Source: JAHIVB01 sp964574705 (GTDB taxonomy: Bacteria > Bacillota_I > Bacilli_A > Izemoplasmatales > Hujiaoplasmataceae). Taken from it: 27,546 bases of DNA. Both the position numbers and the translations under genes were made by a program. This document shows positions 1 through 7,688 of the stretch, piece by piece. Location of the stretch: NCBI GenBank assembly GCA_964574705.1, contig CAZNOO010000022.1, positions 1 through 27,546 of the forward strand. Reading direction: 5' to 3'. The notes under the pieces were generated by a model. That model did not search any database and was not told the origin of the DNA. It saw only the letters and a program-made list of their open reading frames with translations. Each line of letters begins with the position of its first letter. The stretch's first letter is position 1.

Positions 1-54
1 ACTGTAAATCTGCTCCCTTTGGGTTCGGCGGTTCGAAACCGTCCCCCTCCACCA
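1..54 (+). tRNA. tRNA-Tyr (GUA), 3' part
   Basis: The window opens inside a tRNA. Anticodon loop bases 2-8 read ctGTAaa, giving anticodon GUA at 4-6. A long variable arm (about 14-26) marks a class II tRNA. The T stem is 27-31 with 39-43, the T loop 32-38 contains TTCGAAA, the 3' acceptor strand is 44-50, the discriminator A is 51, and CCA is encoded at 52-54. GUA with a long variable arm is the bacterial tRNA-Tyr combination. The 5' half lies outside the window. Confidence 0.93.
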
Positions 55-66
55 TCCAAACAAATC

Positions 67-89
67 AGAGGAAATTTTCCTCTTTTTTT
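67..89 (+). terminator. Rho-independent terminator after tRNA-Tyr
   Basis: A 7-bp stem (67-73 with 77-83) with a 3-nt loop is followed by a T run to 89. It lies 12 nt after the tRNA CCA end, so it probably ends the tRNA transcript. Confidence 0.75.
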
Positions 90-93
90 AATG

Positions 94-121
94 AAAAAAA
101 CCGACAATCAAGTCGGTTTTT
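94..121 (-). terminator. Terminator of the CotH-like gene, possibly bidirectional
   Basis: The stem ccgac (101-105) with gtcgg (112-116) is flanked by an A run (94-100) and a T run (117-121), so it can work on both strands. On the minus strand it begins just after the stop codon of the CotH-like gene at 125-127. On the plus strand it could back up the tRNA-Tyr terminator. Confidence 0.75.
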
Positions 122-124
122 CAT

Positions 125-1993
125 TTAGAAGTCATTAATAGCCTGATTCATCCAAACACTTCTTACTTTTAAATAATTATAAAGGATATAGACCTGTTCT
201 TCATATGTTTTTGCTTCATAGACTTCAGTAGAAGTATACCAATCATAATTTTTTCCGATAATGTCCCAAGTTTGGAAATTTTGATATCTTGATTTTGCAA
301 TCGAATCTGCGGTTGGATATATACTATTAATTAAATCCTGAATTTGATTGTTGTAAATGGCATTCCACTTTTCTTTTAGGTGTTGTCTGAAAGAGTCATA
401 CTGCATAAGGTAATTAAACCAAATGTTTTTGTCTTGAAGAGAAGTGTACCACCCTTCAGGTCCTCTTAAGTCATCTCCTAGGTGCCCGGGGTTGGACGTA
501 GATAAATCAAAATCCCAGACTGGACCCATTTTCAGTTTACCACCAGTGTCTTTCGTCAAGAAGACACTTGAATATCCGGAGTCTACATTTTTAAACAACT
601 CTTCGACGATAAACCAGTCTATGAATGACTCTTCGTCAATCAGTTCAGAGTAATCTTGTTGGGTCATGAGAGCGTTATAGCATTCGGCCATGTAACTTTC
701 AATGAAGTAAAGTTGATTCTGACTGTAATATTCGCCTTGAGGGGTGGGAGATTTAATTACATAAGGAATGCCGTAAAGATTGAACCAATCAATTCCTTCA
801 GTTCCTTCAGGCCATTCCCAAATTCTCCTATCATACTCGATTAGATATCCAGTGTCGAGCTCAGTTGAGTGTTCATCGATGTCCACTCGATCGTTTGTTA
901 CTTCAATTTGGTCAGTCAGTGTGTAGTTACCTAGGAAAACTCCATTTAAATAAACATCTACAAATGTTGCGTCCGGTTCAAATGCATCTGTGATGGTGCC
1001 AGCAAATCTATATGCCAATGCATTTCGAATTAATGTTTGATCTGTGAAGTTGGCTAACAGCACCCAATCACTTTCTGAATGATCAAAAAGCAATGAGTTT
1101 TTTACATCGAATTTGAGTCTGTACGACATTTTAGGCATGTAAAATGTCGAGTTTCCTCTACCTCGAATTTGAATTGATTGATTTGATAATAAGGTAAAAG
1201 GAACCAGATCCGAATTATATACCACTAAACTAAAAGTGGCATGGATATATTCATACTTAGAAGTAATAGGCATTGAATCATCTGTTTGGATATAAATGGT
1301 TGGGATTTGTTGAAGTTGATTCAACCCCTTCATCAAGATGGGGTAATCATAAGATCTCGTTTCATTGTTGTATCGAATTCTTGCAGTAATATGAAATTCG
1401 GTTGCCTGAAGCGGGAACGTAAAGATAAACCTGTGATTGTAGATGCGAGAAGTATCCGTTGAAAAACTAAAAGTAGCGTCAGGATTGTTAAGAATCGGGA
1501 GTGTAAAATCAGATTCAATCACTTCAGGCATTTGTACATCTATCATTGCTTTTAACTCTTCGAATTTTTGATTGATCACGTATTGTTGATAGAGTGCAGC
1601 GTTTCGAAGCATTAGAACTGTGTAGTCTTTCGTCATCGAGAGTTCTTGATAATATAGGGTAATTGATAATGTGCAATATTTATCTATTGGTGATAAAACG
1701 TATTGAATCAGATTTGAAGTCAGTTCAATTCCGTCAAGAGTGACTGAAGAAGTTATGTCTGGGTTATTTAACTCAGGAAGATAAGCGTCTGAAATCATCG
1801 CTTCGGGAATAAGCGGATTTAAATAATCAAATTCTTGAACTAGAATTTGATATCTTGGATCGGATGTAGTTGTAGTCAATGAAGTTGTTTCAGTTGATGT
1901 CGTATTGGTCGTTGTAGAAATAGACGAAAAACTACAACCAAGCATCATTCCTGAAAGCAAAAACATCAAAATAAGTATGAATCCCTTTTTCAT
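125..1993 (-). CDS. CotH-kinase family lipoprotein with two N-terminal repeat domains
   Basis: The 622-residue product has a lipoprotein signal peptide: Lys-Lys, a hydrophobic core and MLGC with the lipidated Cys at 20, followed by a Ser/Thr-rich linker to about 45. It should sit on the outer face of the membrane. Two similar modules follow (about 45-131 and 135-223); both carry a PE-SD-LP-LNNPD pattern and may be Ig-like. From about 230 the CotH kinase-like fold is recognisable by RGRGNST, YRLKFD, VYLNGVFLGNY, GYLIEYDR, an EES-FIDWF-EL block and GPVWDFD (about 490-496). CotH proteins are atypical kinases known from spore coats; similar lipoproteins occur in non-sporulating bacteria, where the substrate is unknown. 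The gggag ribosome site is about 8 nt before ATG. It has its own promoter and terminator and no operon partner here. The family call is firm; the role is not known. Confidence 0.85.
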   Translation of the reverse strand: MKKGFILILMFLLSGMMLGCSFSSISTTTNTTSTETTSLTTTTSDPRYQILVQEFDYLNPLIPEAMISDAYLPELNNPDITSSVTLDGIELTSNLIQYVLSPIDKYCTLSITLYYQELSMTKDYTVLMLRNAALYQQYVINQKFEELKAMIDVQMPEVIESDFTLPILNNPDATFSFSTDTSRIYNHRFIFTFPLQATEFHITARIRYNNETRSYDYPILMKGLNQLQQIPTIYIQTDDSMPITSKYEYIHATFSLVVYNSDLVPFTLLSNQSIQIRGRGNSTFYMPKMSYRLKFDVKNSLLFDHSESDWVLLANFTDQTLIRNALAYRFAGTITDAFEPDATFVDVYLNGVFLGNYTLTDQIEVTNDRVDIDEHSTELDTGYLIEYDRRIWEWPEGTEGIDWFNLYGIPYVIKSPTPQGEYYSQNQLYFIESYMAECYNALMTQQDYSELIDEESFIDWFIVEELFKNVDSGYSSVFLTKDTGGKLKMGPVWDFDLSTSNPGHLGDDLRGPEGWYTSLQDKNIWFNYLMQYDSFRQHLKEKWNAIYNNQIQDLINSIYPTADSIAKSRYQNFQTWDIIGKNYDWYTSTEVYEAKTYEEQVYILYNYLKVRSVWMNQAINDF

Positions 1994-2022
1994 AGTAATC
2001 TCCCGTGAGGATGGCTAGTAAT

Positions 2023-2050
2023 ATGATACCACATTTCTAAAGATATGAAA
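2023..2050 (-). promoter_or_regulatory. Promoter of the CotH-like gene
   Basis: On the minus strand, TTTCAT (2045-2050) and TATCAT (2023-2028) are separated by 16 nt. A TG one base before the -10 makes it an extended -10. Transcription would start about 23 nt upstream of the ATG. Confidence 0.5.
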
Positions 2051-2070
2051 ACGGTTTTAGATTGAGGTAA

Positions 2071-2097
2071 TAAAAAAGCCGACATTTTTTGTCGGCT
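2071..2097 (-). terminator. Terminator of the nrdJ-nrdD-nrdG operon
   Basis: A 7-bp stem (2077-2083 with 2091-2097) is followed on the minus strand by a U run from the A tract at 2071-2077. The nrdG stop codon (2096-2098) lies inside the stem. Confidence 0.8.
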
Positions 2098-2788
2098 AGA
2101 ATATTAATTCAACATTTGGCTGATATAGTTTTAAGATTTCCGCAAATTCTTTGATTTGTGTTTCTGAATAAGGGGGCGTCTCAATCAATTCCAAATCTTC
2201 TTCTAGATAATACAGAGGTTTGGTATAAGGGTTCAAAACGTATTTAGGAACAGTAGGTAGTTCGTTTGCCATATGAATTAAGTCTTCAATTGAAAGTTGA
2301 GGGATGACTGTGGTTCGAATTTCAAAAAACTGATTAGAATCAATAAGGATCTGAATTGTTCTTTGAACTTGCAAGACATCTGCATTACCTCTAGCGATTT
2401 CTTTATATCTTTCAAATGGAGCTTTATAATCAATGGCGTAATAATCCACTGCCTTTGCCTTGATACAAGCCGAAATCACGTCAGGATTTGATCCATTGGA
2501 ATCAAGTTTCGTCATATAACCGTATTGTTTGATTTTTAACAGGAAAGGAATTAGATCCTTGTGAAGTGTGGGTTCGCCTCCCGTTACAACGACGCCGTCG
2601 ATTAAACCTTGTCTTTTCAAAAGAAAAGCTTCAATCTCTTCGATGTCGATTGTATCACCGACATTCTCAATCAATTCTCTGTTGTGACAGTAGAAGCAAT
2701 TGTAATCGCAACCTGGTGTAAATAGAACAGTCGCAATCTTTCCGGGAAAATCGATTAAGGAAGTTTTAACCATTCCGGCAATAATCAT
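2096..2788 (-). CDS. nrdG: Anaerobic ribonucleotide reductase activating protein, NrdG2 type
   Basis: This 230-residue radical-SAM enzyme installs the glycyl radical on class III ribonucleotide reductase. The 4Fe-4S ligands are the CxxxCxxC cysteines 27, 31 and 34 (CDYNCFYC), and the SAM-binding TGGEPT motif is at about 69-74. The length and the start MIIAGMVKTSLIDFPGK fit the NrdG2 subgroup rather than the shorter E. coli NrdG. The start ATG overlaps the nrdD stop by 4 nt (ATGA), so translation is coupled, with a purine-rich ribosome site (agagg) inside the end of nrdD. It is the last gene of the operon, and its stop lies in the terminator stem. Adjacency to nrdD makes the partner assignment secure. 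Confidence 0.95.
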   Translation of the reverse strand: MIIAGMVKTSLIDFPGKIATVLFTPGCDYNCFYCHNRELIENVGDTIDIEEIEAFLLKRQGLIDGVVVTGGEPTLHKDLIPFLLKIKQYGYMTKLDSNGSNPDVISACIKAKAVDYYAIDYKAPFERYKEIARGNADVLQVQRTIQILIDSNQFFEIRTTVIPQLSIEDLIHMANELPTVPKYVLNPYTKPLYYLEEDLELIETPPYSETQIKEFAEILKLYQPNVELIF

Positions 2789-4902
2789 GCCTTGTGTTCC
2801 TCTTTTGAAGGTTGTTGGTCTTTAATGACATATTTCACTCTATCGTGGTATTCAGCTTTTTTACCTTTATTGAAGTTTTGAACCGGTCTGAGATATCCTA
2901 CGACTCTAGTGTATACTTCGGCAGGTTTCCCACAAGTAGGGCATTCAAAGTGTTCTCCAGAAATGTATCCGTGTTCGTTACAGACGGAAAATGTTGGAGT
3001 AATTGAAATGTAAGGAAGTTTATATTTCTCAAACACTTTCTTGATGAGGTTCTTTGTCGTCTGAATATCTTTAACTCTTTCTCCTAAATATAGATGAAGC
3101 ACTGTTCCACCGGTATAAAGAGATTGTAGTTCATCTTGCAAATCAAGCGTTTCGAAAATGTCGTCCGTGAATCCAACTGGAAGCTGACTTGAGTTGGTGT
3201 AGTAAGGAACGTCATGACCTGATGTAATGATGTCAGGGAATTTCTCTCTGTCATGTTTTGCGAGACGATACGCTGTACCTTCGGCAGGAGTAGCCTCTAG
3301 GTTGTAATAATGTCCGGTTTCTTCCTGAATATCTTTAATGATGTCTCTCATGTAAAGAAGCGTTTTTTTCGCAAAAGCTTGTCCTTCTTCAGTTGTAAGT
3401 GTTACGTTTTCATTGAATAGATTTTGAACAGCTTCATTCATTCCAATCAAACCGATGGTATTGAAGTGATTGAACCAATATGAACCACTTTTGAGTTTAA
3501 CATCTCTTAAGAAATGTGCGCTATAGGGGTAAAGACCTTTTCCGGTTTGTTCTTCGATGATGTTTCGTTTGATTTCCAAACTTTTCTTCGCAAGATGAAT
3601 CGTTTCCCATAACCGAGTGAAAAACTCAGATTCAGAATGAGACATATAAGCTAATCTTGGAAGGTTGATGGTCACAACCCCGATAGATCCCGTGAGCGGA
3701 TTCGATCCGAACAATCCTCCGCCGCGTTTTCTAAGTTCGGTTGTGTCCAATCTTAGTCTGCAGCACATAGACAATGCGTCTTCGGGAGATAAATCAGAAT
3801 TGATGTAATTGGAGAAGTAGGGGATGCCATATTTGGCAGTGATTTCCATATATTTTTCAACCACAGGACTATCCCATGCGAAATCTTTTGTGACATTGAT
3901 GGTAGGAATTGGAAAAGTAAATACTCTCCCTTTTGCGTCGCCTTCCATCATGACATCACAAAAAGCCAAATTAATGATATCCATTTCATTTTGAAAGTCG
4001 CCATACGTTTCAGGCATTAATTTCCCTGCAATGATGACGTTTTGGTCCTTCAATGTTTTTGGTGCTTGAATGTCGAAGGTCAAATTAGAAAAGGGGCATT
4101 GAAATCCTACTCTCGTAGGGACATTTAAATTGAAGATGAATTCTTGTAGAGCTTGTTTTACTTGATTGTAATTAAGGCCATCGTATCTTACAAACGGAGC
4201 TAGATAAGTGTCGAATGAGGACCAAGCTTGAGCTCCGGCAGTTTCGCCCTGAGTCGTAAACGTAGAGTTGACGATTTGACCGAGTATGCTTCGTAAGTGT
4301 TTTGCAGGTTTTGATTCTACTTTGTTTGACACGCCACCAAAACCGTCTGTGATGATTTGTCTTAAATCCCATCCCGCACAATAAGGACCGAAGAAGCCGA
4401 GGTCATGAATGTGAATGTCACCCTCAAGGTGAGCTTTACGAATGTTCTCGGGGTAAATCTCGTGAAGCCAATAATTTTTGGTAAATTCTTCACGGACATA
4501 GTTATTCAGTCCGTTGATTGATTTTTGAGTATTTGCGTTTTCGTTAATCTGCCAATCTCTATCCGCGAGATAACCACTAAACATTTCTATGGTAGCTCCG
4601 ATTAAAGCGTTGGATTCTCTTGACGCTCTTCTTTTTTCTCGGTACAAAATATAAGCCTTTGCGGTTTTTGCATGCCCGTTTTCAATCAAAACCTTTTCAA
4701 CAATGTCTTGAATTCCTTCAACGTCAGCAATTCCCTTAGGATAGGCCTTTTCCGCTATTTCACATACTTGTTGACCAAGGTCTTCTGATTTTGAAAAATC
4801 AGATCCTCCAACTGAACTTGCTGCTTTAAATATAGCTAAAACAATCTTCTCTTTTCGAAAAGGAACGATGGACTGGTCTCTCTTAATGATTCTTGTGATC
4901 AT
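2785..4902 (-). CDS. nrdD: Anaerobic (class III) ribonucleoside-triphosphate reductase
   Basis: The 705-residue enzyme reduces ribonucleotides to deoxyribonucleotides without oxygen, using a protein glycyl radical made by the adjacent NrdG. An ATP-cone allosteric domain fills about residues 3-90. The catalytic barrel has typical blocks such as GFQCPFSNLTFD and MCCRLRLDT. Near the C terminus a zinc site (C..HGY, ECPTCGK) precedes RVVGYLRPVQ, whose Gly at about 669 is the predicted radical residue. The length is normal for the family and nothing looks broken. It starts 42 nt after the nrdJ stop with a gagggagag ribosome site, and overlaps nrdG by 4 nt. It is probably transcribed from the nrdJ promoter. 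Confidence 0.96.
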   Translation of the reverse strand: MITRIIKRDQSIVPFRKEKIVLAIFKAASSVGGSDFSKSEDLGQQVCEIAEKAYPKGIADVEGIQDIVEKVLIENGHAKTAKAYILYREKRRASRESNALIGATIEMFSGYLADRDWQINENANTQKSINGLNNYVREEFTKNYWLHEIYPENIRKAHLEGDIHIHDLGFFGPYCAGWDLRQIITDGFGGVSNKVESKPAKHLRSILGQIVNSTFTTQGETAGAQAWSSFDTYLAPFVRYDGLNYNQVKQALQEFIFNLNVPTRVGFQCPFSNLTFDIQAPKTLKDQNVIIAGKLMPETYGDFQNEMDIINLAFCDVMMEGDAKGRVFTFPIPTINVTKDFAWDSPVVEKYMEITAKYGIPYFSNYINSDLSPEDALSMCCRLRLDTTELRKRGGGLFGSNPLTGSIGVVTINLPRLAYMSHSESEFFTRLWETIHLAKKSLEIKRNIIEEQTGKGLYPYSAHFLRDVKLKSGSYWFNHFNTIGLIGMNEAVQNLFNENVTLTTEEGQAFAKKTLLYMRDIIKDIQEETGHYYNLEATPAEGTAYRLAKHDREKFPDIITSGHDVPYYTNSSQLPVGFTDDIFETLDLQDELQSLYTGGTVLHLYLGERVKDIQTTKNLIKKVFEKYKLPYISITPTFSVCNEHGYISGEHFECPTCGKPAEVYTRVVGYLRPVQNFNKGKKAEYHDRVKYVIKDQQPSKEEHKA

Positions 4903-4944
4903 ATTATTGATCTCTCCCTCGAGTATATCGATTTGTTCAATCCT

Positions 4945-7131
4945 TTAAATCGAGCATTTTTCGTAGTCGCATTCTGGATTGCTACATTGAATGCAACCTT
5001 GCCTCTTAACTAATATTCCGCTGCACAAAGGACATAATTCTCTTTCTATTTTTTCAGGAGTATATCCTGTGCTGTGAATGTTGATGTGAGTCACGTATTC
5101 CTTTGCCTCTTGTCTTGTTTTGTCGAACCAAGACTCTTCTATATCAAGGTGCGGTGGTGTTGCAGGATTCAAGTCTTCTGTATTTTCGTTAATACCTGCA
5201 AGAATTCCGATTTTTGCACATCGATCTCTAAATACGGTTGCCCCTTTTAATCCCTTCTCCCAAGCTGTCTGGAAAATGGTCATAACATCTTTAATAGATG
5301 CAGAGTTAGGAATATTGAAAGTAGAGCTGATTGCTGTGTCTACGTATTTTTGAATGGTCTCTTGAACATTTGCTCTTTCAAGAAAACTGATGTTCTGAGA
5401 AGTGATTTTTGCCCACTCAGGAAGTTCTTCTGGATCGACACCCCAGGCTTTTGCCATTGCAAGAGGGGTTTTTTCCCAAATAGAAATGGTTTTTTCGGCA
5501 TCAAACATACTGACGATTCGTCTGGTATAGTTGATTTGGAAGAATGGTTCTACTCCACCACTGACGCCAAAGATGTTGCTGATGGATCCTGTTGGTGCAA
5601 TACTAAGTAGTCTGCTGTTTCTCATTCCATATTTTTGAATCAGTTGATCTGTTTCTGGATTGATGACTGCTTTATAGAAAGAAGATGAACTGATTTTCTT
5701 ATAGTCAAATTTAGGAAAAGGCTCCGTTTCTTTTGCTCTTAATGCACTTGCAGTGGCAGCGGTATTAATCATATTGTCCATCAACGTATCCAAGAATTTG
5801 ATGAACTTAGGGCCACCGTAAGGGAGTTTAAGACTTAATGCAAGATCTGCGAGACCCATAACACCGAGTCCAACCTCTCTATAATCCTTAACATGCTCTC
5901 TTTGTTCAGGGAGGGCATGTCGATTGCCAAGAAGGGTTAAAAGGTCATCAAGGGCGTAAATCATCTCAGAAACAACGAAGTCGAAACGCTCCCAATCATA
6001 AGTTGCGGCATCTGTGAAAGGATGTTTGACGAAGGCGTTTAAGTTGATGCTTCCTAGATTACAAGAACCATGTGCGACTAAAGGTTGCTCTCCACAAGGA
6101 TTGGTTGCTGTGAAATGTATTTCAGGATATTCGCTCAAAAAATGATATTGGTTGATATGGTCGATAAACATGACGCCTGGATCGCCCATTGTGTGAGCTG
6201 CGTAAGCCAATAATTCTAAGAGGTCTCTCGCTTTCACTTTTTTCTCAATGGTTTCGTATGGCGTTTCAAATTTAAGATACCAAGGTAAGTTATCTTTTGC
6301 AGCTTGCATGAAGGCGTCGGTGAGAGCAATACTGATGTTAGCGCCATTGATTTTGTTTAAATCAAGTTTTGTGGTAATAAAATCGATAATATCAGGATGA
6401 TCGATATTCATGACGAGCATCAAAGCGCCTCGACGGTTGTCCTGTTGAGTATTTAACGTGGTATGTGAATACTTTTCCGCAAAAACCATGACACCTGGTG
6501 TTGTATTTGAACTGTTGTTGACTTTGGCACCCTTTGGACGAATTTTTGAAAGATTCATACCTTGGCCACCACCGTAACTATAAGTGCGGGCAATCTGATA
6601 ATCGACTTTATAGATGCTTTCAAGATTATCTTCAGGGTCTTCAGTTACATAACAGTTGCTACCAGTGATGTTTCCATCACGTCCGATGGCATATAGATTT
6701 CTACCACCGAAGATGGCTTCTTTTTTTCTAAGAATTTTTTCTAATGACGGCTTTCCTAGTGAAACACGTTTGATGAAGTCCTTTTTTGTTTCGTTACGCA
6801 GAAGATATTTCTGCAAAATCATATCTTGACGGTCATCATTGTCAGACCAAGGATTTTCTCTGTCTAACTTTTGTTTCTCACGGTATTTTATATACGATTT
6901 GGCAGTTTCAAATTCGCCTGATTGCATTAAAAAAAGTTCAACGTCATCTTGAATTTTTTCTATATTTACATCTTCGTTAGGAGAATAACTCGCTGTAATG
7001 TCTGTAGCCTGTTTGAGACAAACTTCTTTGGAATAATCTCTTCCGACACTTTGATACGCTCTGTAAATTGCATGAGCGATCTTTACAACGTCAAATTGTT
7101 CATTGGATCCGTTTCTTTTAATTACATGCAT
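4945..7131 (-). CDS. nrdJ: Adenosylcobalamin-dependent (class II) ribonucleotide reductase
   Basis: The product (728 residues from the preferred start) makes deoxynucleotides with adenosylcobalamin as radical source and works with or without oxygen. An N-terminal ATP cone (about 1-90) is followed by the reductase barrel with GSNCYVTEDP (Cys about 160), NPCGEQPL (thiyl-radical Cys about 346), GSCNLGSINL and the phosphate-binding APTGSISNIFGVSGGVEP. The C terminus has paired cysteines (CPLC, CIQC, CDYEKC) that look like a zinc ribbon and may include the redox-active pair. An in-frame ATG at 7144-7146 would add five residues, but it lacks a ribosome site; the ATG at 7129-7131 has GGGGTG 7 nt upstream and immediately precedes the ATP-cone sequence HVIKRNG, so I prefer it. 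First gene of the nrdJ-nrdD-nrdG operon. Confidence 0.93.
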   Translation of the reverse strand: MHVIKRNGSNEQFDVVKIAHAIYRAYQSVGRDYSKEVCLKQATDITASYSPNEDVNIEKIQDDVELFLMQSGEFETAKSYIKYREKQKLDRENPWSDNDDRQDMILQKYLLRNETKKDFIKRVSLGKPSLEKILRKKEAIFGGRNLYAIGRDGNITGSNCYVTEDPEDNLESIYKVDYQIARTYSYGGGQGMNLSKIRPKGAKVNNSSNTTPGVMVFAEKYSHTTLNTQQDNRRGALMLVMNIDHPDIIDFITTKLDLNKINGANISIALTDAFMQAAKDNLPWYLKFETPYETIEKKVKARDLLELLAYAAHTMGDPGVMFIDHINQYHFLSEYPEIHFTATNPCGEQPLVAHGSCNLGSINLNAFVKHPFTDAATYDWERFDFVVSEMIYALDDLLTLLGNRHALPEQREHVKDYREVGLGVMGLADLALSLKLPYGGPKFIKFLDTLMDNMINTAATASALRAKETEPFPKFDYKKISSSSFYKAVINPETDQLIQKYGMRNSRLLSIAPTGSISNIFGVSGGVEPFFQINYTRRIVSMFDAEKTISIWEKTPLAMAKAWGVDPEELPEWAKITSQNISFLERANVQETIQKYVDTAISSTFNIPNSASIKDVMTIFQTAWEKGLKGATVFRDRCAKIGILAGINENTEDLNPATPPHLDIEESWFDKTRQEAKEYVTHINIHSTGYTPEKIERELCPLCSGILVKRQGCIQCSNPECDYEKCSI

Positions 7132-7161
7132 TTCTTTACACCCCATCTGTGTGAAAATAGT

Positions 7162-7191
7162 TAAGAATGAAACAAAATTGTTTCATTCTTA
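7162..7191 (-). repeat. Perfect 13-bp-arm palindrome in the nrdJ leader
   Basis: Arms 7162-7174 and 7179-7191 are perfect inverted repeats around aaat. On the minus strand the element lies between the predicted start site (about 7259) and the nrdJ ribosome site, 31 nt before the ATG. It is not followed by a U run in the nrdJ direction, so it is not a terminator. It could be an operator or an mRNA stem-loop. It does not match the NrdR box consensus as I know it. Confidence 0.8.
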
Positions 7192-7218
7192 GTTCTTACC
7201 ATATAAAACATAAATAAA

Positions 7219-7238
7219 ACATCATGCTCGCGTGATGT
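7219..7238 (-). repeat. Second hairpin in the nrdJ leader
   Basis: The 8-bp arms acatcatg (7219-7226) and cgtgatgt (7231-7238), with one G-T pair and a ctcg loop, lie about 20 nt downstream of the predicted nrdJ start site. Only a broken U-rich stretch follows on the minus strand. It may be a leader stem-loop or a regulator site. Confidence 0.5.
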
Positions 7239-7265
7239 CATAATATGCCAATTAGGTTAGTTATG

Positions 7266-7294
7266 ATAATATAAAGGAAAAAAGTGTTTGTCAA
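7266..7294 (-). promoter_or_regulatory. Sigma-A-type promoter of the nrdJ-nrdD-nrdG operon
   Basis: On the minus strand TTGACA (7289-7294) and TATTAT (7266-7271) are separated by exactly 17 nt. Predicted transcription start is about 7259, giving a leader of about 128 nt. Confidence 0.8.
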
Positions 7295-7625
7295 TAGCGT
7301 TCTAAAAATATTTTTTTTGTGAATTTTATGTGAAATCAATGAGAATTGCGACATTAAGCGACTTCAAGCAAAACAGATTTCAATAAATTATTTTTTACAT
7401 TAAAATTTATTTATTCTTTTCGTCTGTGTTTTCTGAAAATAAGAAAACCGGATGTCAGTTAGTTTCCTTTTTTTCATTGTGCTTCCGTTGAAAAAAATTA
7501 TTTGTTTATTTATTCGTGTCCAGCATCTTTTATTCAATTAATATTATTTTTTTGCGTCATAAAGAACATTCATTTTAATATTAATTATTATAATTATGAA
7601 TTGCCTTCAAACTTGATTAAAGTTA
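7295..7625. other. AT-rich divergent intergenic region
   Basis: Between the nrdJ promoter and the MFS promoter I see no supported gene or RNA. The stretch is very AT-rich, with many T and A runs. One small inverted repeat (7428-7434 with 7442-7448) is the only structure noticed and is not convincing alone. No cobalamin-riboswitch B12 box was seen on either strand. Confidence 0.5.
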
Positions 7626-7655
7626 TTGCATTTGGAAGCAAAAATAATGTATAAT
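7626..7655 (+). promoter_or_regulatory. Promoter of the MFS permease gene
   Basis: TTGCAT (7626-7631) and TATAAT (7650-7655) with an 18-nt spacer. Predicted start near 7662, leaving a leader of only about 27 nt before the GTG start. Confidence 0.7.
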
Positions 7656-7688
7656 AGCGTGTCGAAAACGATTGTGAGTTGATAAACG

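Noticed and set aside
7131..7294. Cobalamin riboswitch before the B12-dependent RNR
   Set aside because: The predicted leader is only about 128 nt, no B12-box-like sequence was seen, and the visible structures are simple hairpins.
7428..7448. Small inverted repeat in the divergent intergenic region
   Set aside because: A 7-bp AT-rich stem in very AT-rich DNA is expected by chance and lies away from both promoters.
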